A stretch of 64,000 nt of DNA from Fulvivirga imtechensis AK7 (lineage in GTDB: Bacteria; Bacteroidota; Bacteroidia; Cytophagales; Cyclobacteriaceae), in the NCBI RefSeq assembly GCF_000331535.1, contig NZ_AMZN01000064.1, positions 1 to 64,000 on the forward strand. Direction: 5' to 3'. The position numbers were made by a program, and so were the translations under genes. Each line of letters starts with the position of its first letter. Position 1 is the stretch's first letter. Below are positions 63,481 through 64,000 of the stretch, piece after piece. The notes below the pieces were generated by a model, which was not told the DNA's origin, ran no database searches, and was given only the letters and a program-made list of their open reading frames with translations.

Positions 63481-64000
63481 ATGTGGAAGATCTGTATTGA
63501 TACGGGAGGAACTTTTACTGACTGCCTGGCCACTTCGCCAAAAGGAGAAACAACGCGCCTAAAGATCTTGAGTAGCAGCAAATTACGAGGTATGGTGGAT
63601 GAACAATTAAGTACAACAAAGCTGAAAGTATCCATCCACTGGCATTTTGCTACCGATATCTTCAAAGATTACAAAATAGAAATTCTGGGCACAAATGAAC
63701 GATCGGCAGTAGAAAGCCTTGATTTCGAAACCCGTACAATGACTTTGACCCAACCCCTGTCAGAAAATATCACAGGAAAAGAATTCCAGATCACAACTGA
63801 TGAAGAGGTACCCGTAATGGCGGCAAGGTTGCTGACAATGACTCCCCTGGGCATGCCATTTCCTCCTATTGACATGAGGCTTGGGTCGACAAAAGGCACT
63901 AATGCGCTACTCGAGCGAAAAGGTGCCGATGTAATATTTATTACTACAAAAGGCTTTAAAGATCTTCTAAAAATTGGCAATCAACAACGGCCTGATCTGT
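63481..64000 (+). CDS. hydantoinase/5-oxoprolinase, partial (5' end)
   Basis: The frame opens MWKICIDTGGTFTDCLATSP, the N-terminal phosphate-binding motif of the HyuA/oxoprolinase family, and continues MRLGSTKGTNALLERKGADV and TTKGFKDLLKIGNQQRPDL before the window ends. The family cleaves 5-oxoproline or hydantoins with ATP. The usual protein is over 1200 aa when A and B domains are fused; only about 173 residues are visible, so the full architecture is unknown. Confidence 0.9.
   Translation, partial: MWKICIDTGGTFTDCLATSPKGETTRLKILSSSKLRGMVDEQLSTTKLKVSIHWHFATDIFKDYKIEILGTNERSAVESLDFETRTMTLTQPLSENITGKEFQITTDEEVPVMAARLLTMTPLGMPFPPIDMRLGSTKGTNALLERKGADVIFITTKGFKDLLKIGNQQRPDL

Overview
This window looks like chromosomal DNA of a marine or soil Bacteroidota, most likely order Cytophagales (Fulvivirga-like). 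That placement is inferred from gene content: a secreted protein with a type IX secretion (T9SS) sorting domain, an Oar-type TonB-dependent receptor, DUF4270, DUF4783, DUF4834 and DUF4230 proteins, a bacterial GGGP synthase, the glgA-N/DUF4270/glmS order, and many TAnnTTTG -7 promoter elements. No tRNA, rRNA or CRISPR array was recognised. Nearly all of the window is ordinary single-copy chromosome; the unusual material lies in the intergenic spaces and in one small decayed segment.

Layout. 0.1-13.2 kb: DUF6438 lipoprotein, secreted metalloprotease-like T9SS cargo, carB without its regulatory domain, dapF, secA, a SPOR lipoprotein and an M20 amidohydrolase. 13.2-22.4 kb: a phosphate locus with a PhoU-domain Na/Pi transporter facing pstS-pstC-pstA-pstB-phoU, then a second Na/Pi transporter and a phosphate-selective porin. 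Both rightward units carry tandem TTAACA-like boxes with an 11-bp period, placed exactly 31 nt before a -7 element. 23-34.5 kb: holin-like membrane protein, GGGP synthase, AraC regulator, acyl-CoA dehydrogenase, a leftward panC-panD-flippase-rfaE2-peptidase cluster, then glgA-N/DUF4270/glmS. 34.7-36.9 kb: chromate efflux pump and exported SOD-like protein in one leftward unit.

37.2-41.3 kb is a decaying accessory segment. It holds a response-regulator pseudogene, a histidine-kinase pseudogene, a serine-recombinase tail, a small-gene pair in which one copy is broken, and an intact VKOR-SPW operon, bracketed by two copies of one inverted-repeat element. 41.3-45.5 kb: 3HCDH-like protein, RidA, gltX, AIM24-like protein. 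45.5-46.3 kb is a repeat cluster. 46.3-57 kb: saccharopine-dehydrogenase-like enzyme, an HD-PycTM protein, ppk1, a large TonB-dependent receptor and an M14 carboxypeptidase. 57-64 kb: DUF4783, nadC, YcxB-like, recX, YHS, DinB, ATP-grasp, LysE-type and DUF4230 genes, and the start of an oxoprolinase/hydantoinase.

The most notable non-coding signals are (1) the phosphate-locus operator architecture, (2) a MITE-like family with the 18-nt terminal repeat TTAACGTGAGTTCGATAT seen at four loci, (3) a second family with TAAGAAAACG termini at two loci, (4) a heptanucleotide tandem-repeat family related to ACTCAGA at five loci, and (5) a 182-bp three-hairpin palindromic element. No transposase lies in the window, so all would be non-autonomous or relics. 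All identifications were made by reading motifs; no database search was run.
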